A stretch of DNA of 64,000 nucleotides. Source: Swaminathania salitolerans. Lineage in GTDB: Bacteria > Pseudomonadota > Alphaproteobacteria > Acetobacterales > Acetobacteraceae. Positions 60,950 to 64,000 of this stretch are shown piece after piece. The first letter of the stretch is position 1, and each line of letters opens with the position of its first letter. The notes below the pieces were generated by a model. That model worked only from the letters and a program-made list of their open reading frames with translations, had not been told where the DNA came from and did no database searches. The stretch is from NCBI RefSeq assembly GCF_025994315.1, contig NZ_BAQE01000005.1. One strand, written 5' to 3'. Made by a program: the position numbers and the translations under genes.

Positions 60950-63295
60950 ATGTCCCTTTTCTTTCGCGCCGCCTGTCGCGGCGTGTTGCCTCTCGCGCTG
61001 ATCGCGGGCGGCTTGCCCGCTTTTGCGGCTTCGTCTCCTCACACCTCTTCTCCCGCTTCACCCCCCGTCACGGGGCGGAAAGCCAGGAACACATCTCCTC
61101 ACATTCCGTCAGGCACGGATCGTCTCGTGGAGCGCATCCGTGTACGCGGGGTCGCGCGCGGGCCGGTGACTCTCTCGCCGGTCGGGCAGACCACCTACAG
61201 CGCCGATCGCAAGGATTTTGCCGGTCATGCCGCCCAGAGCGTGGCCGATATGATGGCGACCGTGCCGGGGGCGAGTTTCCTGCAAGGCAACGGCCCGCGC
61301 GATACCGTGGTCTCGATACGCGGCTCGGGGGCGCGTCAATCCTACGGGCTGCGCAACCTGCAGGTGTCCGAGGACGGTTTTCCGGTCACCCAGCCCGATG
61401 GCACCGCGCGTGCCGATCTGATCGACCCCCATGCCTATGAGGGGGTGGATGTGTTTCAGGGACCGGCGTCCACGCTTTACGGCAATTACGCCATCAACGG
61501 CGCGATCAATTTCCGCACGCGCAGCGGCGCGTCGGTTCACGGGCTCGAACTCGGCTCGGATTTCGGCAGCTTCGGCATGTTCAACAACTACATGACGCTG
61601 GGCACGGGCAACCGGGCATATGATTTCGTGCTTTTCGCCAGCGATGTGCGCGGCGACGGGTTCATTGCCAACAGCCAGTATGCGACCTCGACGGAAAACA
61701 TGCGTCTGCGTGTGTCGCTCTCTCCCACAGACCGCCTCGTTCTGAAGTTCATCAACAATGTGACCGATGCGTTTCTGCCGCTGCGTCTGTCGCTCGATCA
61801 GTATCGCCTCAACCCCTATCAGCGGGGATGTGCCACGGCCACCGGTGCCGCTGCCGGATGCGGCACGGTCTCGCTCTATCGCAACGGGGCGTACGGCCCG
61901 AGGATGGAAGTGACGCCGCAACAGGCCAATCTCGGTCGTTTCGACAGGCGCAGTATCGTCGGATTGCGCTGGGAGCACGATTTCACGCCCCGCATGGTCT
62001 GGCACACGCAATTTACCTATGACCAGCGCCATATCGACCAGCCGACCTCGACCACGGCTTTCGTCGGGCCGTTCAATTCCTACAACGTCCAGACCGATCT
62101 GACCCGTCACGACCGGCTCGGCACGACACCGCTCACCAGCTATGTCGCGGCAAATTTCAACTACATGGATTACGGCTATCAGGTTTATGCCCTGTTGCCG
62201 CAAGCGGGCGCCACGCGCGGCAGCGAGACATCGACCTCCTATGGCCATCAGTGGAATATCGGCCTTCGTTTTCAGGAAGACTGGCAATTCGCGCCGCAAT
62301 GGCATCTGGTGATCGGGCTCGGCGGCACGCAATCCGATATCGGGGCGGTGCAGACGGTCTATAGCCGCAACGCCACCGCCACGCGGGCGCAGTATGTCAC
62401 GGCAAACCGGCGCTTCTTCAACCTTGCCCCCGAGGCCTCTGTCGTGTTCACGCCCGACAAGGTCTGGACCTGGCATGCGCGACTGGGCACGGCCTATGCC
62501 ACGCCGGGCTATTCGAGTTTCTTCGTCACCCCCCAGGGCAATTACGGTAACAATACGCAACTCAAGAGCCAGAGCAGTCTTGGCATCGATCTCGGAACGC
62601 AATGGCACCCGTCGCCCTCGCTGAACGTACAGGCGACGGGGTTTTACGAGTTCTACAGAAACGAGCTCGTCAGCCAGTCGGCCGGGGTCAATACCCAGGC
62701 GGGCAGCTACACCTTCAACGCGCCTGCCTCGCAGCATCGCGGTGTGGAACTTGCCGCGACATGGCAGGCCCTTCCGCGAACCCTGCCGGGGACGAAGCTG
62801 CGCCTGTCCTATACATACGACAACCAGATCTACACGGATTATACTGAAATCCTGTCGAACAACACGATGTCCCGCAGCTTTTCGCGCAAGGGCAATCTGA
62901 TCCCCGGGGTCATGCCGCATTTCCTGAATGCGCGCGTGCTCTACGACCAGCCCTCGGGAATGCTCGAGGGAGTCGGCGGATTTGCCGAGGTGACGTGGCG
63001 CAGTGCCTTTTTCATCGACAATGCCAATCAGCTCAGGGTCCCCGGATACGGTCTGCTCAATCTCGAAATCCATTACGACCCACCCGCAAGGCTGGGCTGG
63101 GTGCATCGTCTGCACAGCTATTTCGAGGTCCAGAATGTCGCCGACAGCCTCTACGCTGCGGGGGCGACACCCGTCAGCGACACGCTTCTGGCCGACGGGC
63201 AGCAGGCCGGGAAGGGCGTGCTCTCAGGCAAGACCGGCTCTATCTACGCAGGCAGTCCGCGCGCCTTTTTCGGTGGCGTGCGGGTGCGGTTCTGA
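60950..63295 (+). CDS. TonB-dependent outer-membrane receptor
   Basis: A 781-residue receptor when counted from ATG 60950; the signal peptide is about residues 1-26 (ending PAFA). The plug domain follows (VADMMATVPGASFLQGNG, then VVSIRGSGARQSYGLRNLQV), and a 22-strand barrel ends with FFGGVRVRF and a terminal Phe. It imports iron, copper or other chelates using TonB energy. An in-frame ATG at 60911 would add 13 residues and lacks a ribosome binding site. The PepSY protein gene starts 9 bp downstream. Confidence 0.9.
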   Translation: MSLFFRAACRGVLPLALIAGGLPAFAASSPHTSSPASPPVTGRKARNTSPHIPSGTDRLVERIRVRGVARGPVTLSPVGQTTYSADRKDFAGHAAQSVADMMATVPGASFLQGNGPRDTVVSIRGSGARQSYGLRNLQVSEDGFPVTQPDGTARADLIDPHAYEGVDVFQGPASTLYGNYAINGAINFRTRSGASVHGLELGSDFGSFGMFNNYMTLGTGNRAYDFVLFASDVRGDGFIANSQYATSTENMRLRVSLSPTDRLVLKFINNVTDAFLPLRLSLDQYRLNPYQRGCATATGAAAGCGTVSLYRNGAYGPRMEVTPQQANLGRFDRRSIVGLRWEHDFTPRMVWHTQFTYDQRHIDQPTSTTAFVGPFNSYNVQTDLTRHDRLGTTPLTSYVAANFNYMDYGYQVYALLPQAGATRGSETSTSYGHQWNIGLRFQEDWQFAPQWHLVIGLGGTQSDIGAVQTVYSRNATATRAQYVTANRRFFNLAPEASVVFTPDKVWTWHARLGTAYATPGYSSFFVTPQGNYGNNTQLKSQSSLGIDLGTQWHPSPSLNVQATGFYEFYRNELVSQSAGVNTQAGSYTFNAPASQHRGVELAATWQALPRTLPGTKLRLSYTYDNQIYTDYTEILSNNTMSRSFSRKGNLIPGVMPHFLNARVLYDQPSGMLEGVGGFAEVTWRSAFFIDNANQLRVPGYGLLNLEIHYDPPARLGWVHRLHSYFEVQNVADSLYAAGATPVSDTLLADGQQAGKGVLSGKTGSIYAGSPRAFFGGVRVRF

Positions 63296-63304
63296 GGGGC
63301 GATC

Positions 63305-64000
63305 ATGACACGGCTTTTCCGCTCTTCGCGCCCAGCCTTTCACCGGCCGGTCTGGCCCGATCGTGCCATGCTCTGGCGCTGGCATTTCTTCGCCGGGCTC
63401 TTCTGTCTGCCTTTCGTCATCGTGCTCTGCGTGACCGGTTCGCTCTATCTGTTCAAACCGCAGATCGAGACCTGGCTCGACCGCGATATCGATCGTGCGG
63501 TTGCGGAAGGGCCGCCGCGAAGCGTGAGCGCCCAGCGCGATGCGGCGCTTTCCGCTGTTCCGGGCGGGCATTTTCTTGCGCTGGAAATGCCCGCCCGGAA
63601 GAGGCAGGCCACGCGTGTTCTGGTGGCGCATGGAGCGGATGTGACGCGTGTCTATATCGATCCCGTCACGCTCAGGGTCATGGCCCGACGTGACGAGCAG
63701 ACACGTTTCGAGCGGCTGGTCTTCCGTCTGCACGGGCAATTGCTGATCGGTAATCCGGGTTCCGCGATCATGGAGATGGTCGCGTCATGGACTCTGGTGC
63801 TGATCGTGACCGGGCTTATGCTCTGGTGGCCGCGACGCCCGGGTGTCGGCGGGACGGTTTTGCCGAGGCTCGGTGCAAAAGGCCGCGTGTTCTGGCGCGA
63901 TCTCCATGCTGTCGGGGGGATGTGGATCTCGCTCGCGCTCATCCTGTTTCTTGTGTCGGGGCTTCCCTGGTCCTTCGTCTGGGGTTCGAGCTTTTCGGCG
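63305..64000 (+). CDS. PepSY-associated transmembrane protein (partial, runs off window end)
   Basis: The first 232 codons of a PepSY-TM protein, open to the last base. A first helix (HFFAGLFCLPFVIVLCVTGSLYLF, about residues 27-50) is followed by a periplasmic PepSY region, then FERLVFRLHGQLLIGNPGSAIMEM and a helix LVLIVTGLMLWWPRR. Such proteins sit beside TonB receptors and are thought to reduce or move metal chelates across the inner membrane. ATG 63305 follows the receptor stop by 9 bp. Confidence 0.88.
   Translation, partial: MTRLFRSSRPAFHRPVWPDRAMLWRWHFFAGLFCLPFVIVLCVTGSLYLFKPQIETWLDRDIDRAVAEGPPRSVSAQRDAALSAVPGGHFLALEMPARKRQATRVLVAHGADVTRVYIDPVTLRVMARRDEQTRFERLVFRLHGQLLIGNPGSAIMEMVASWTLVLIVTGLMLWWPRRPGVGGTVLPRLGAKGRVFWRDLHAVGGMWISLALILFLVSGLPWSFVWGSSFSA

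Noticed and set aside
61109..63115. A 668-codon open frame on the minus strand
   Set aside because: Antisense shadow of the TonB receptor gene.

Overview
This 64 kb window looks like a chromosomal segment of an acetic acid bacterium (Acetobacteraceae, Alphaproteobacteria). The evidence is a complete PQQ cofactor cluster (pqqABCDE without pqqF), high GC content, the alphaproteobacterial chvI-chvG two-component pair, a nearby grpE-dnaK-dnaJ-dapB-metK run, UrcA and DUF2155 family proteins, and hemE next to maf, which is the gene context of the chromosomal origin in several alphaproteobacteria. The genus cannot be fixed from the sequence alone. No insertion sequence, prophage, CRISPR array or toxin-antitoxin module was recognised.

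Layout. 1-6.5 kb: the end of a DUF885 protein and a three-gene heavy-metal-type RND efflux operon on the minus strand, with a palindromic candidate operator upstream. 6.8-12.4 kb: an AI-2E/PerM-type membrane protein divergent from pqqABCDE and a sulfurtransferase; pqqA is separated from pqqB by a 38-bp perfect palindrome. 12.5-18.3 kb: a MATE exporter, an AraC/GyrI-like regulator, a secreted nucleoside hydrolase with an altered aspartate motif and an S9 peptidase. 18.3-20.2 kb: an overlapping DedA-SDR-small hypothetical operon. 20.2-23.4 kb: hemE-HAD-hemJ on the minus strand and maf on the plus strand, flanking a gene-free 317-bp tract with DnaA-box-like sites and eleven GTAC tetramers, which I propose as oriC. 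A tRNA-Ala(GGC) with a clear terminator follows.

23.7-29.4 kb: an MdtNOP-like export operon (YtcA lipoprotein, HlyD adaptor, FUSC protein, outer-membrane factor) closed by its probable MarR regulator. 29.4-31.9 kb: a translationally coupled allantoate amidohydrolase and ureidoglycine-type aminotransferase pair. 32.2-37.0 kb: a second MATE protein whose 3' end overlaps etfA, then etfB and ETF-ubiquinone oxidoreductase. 37.0-43.9 kb: a minus-strand run of grpE, dnaK, dnaJ, dapB, metK and trmB. 44.1-48.3 kb: chvI-chvG, an UrcA-family protein and an aspartyl/asparaginyl beta-hydroxylase-like protein. 48.3-52.5 kb: otsB-otsA-dsbB and an mlaD/68-aa protein/DUF2155 operon.

52.8-64 kb: a protein carrying an orphan NrdJ-like C-terminal module (TSCPD type), a RidA protein, a DUF482/GNAT-like protein, an M1 metallopeptidase, a GT32-type glycosyltransferase, and a metal-uptake set (DUF2946-like protein, TonB receptor, PepSY-TM protein cut by the window end). 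Several loci carry 14-15-bp tandem repeats. Overlapping stop/start codons are very common, so most clusters are probably co-translated operons.
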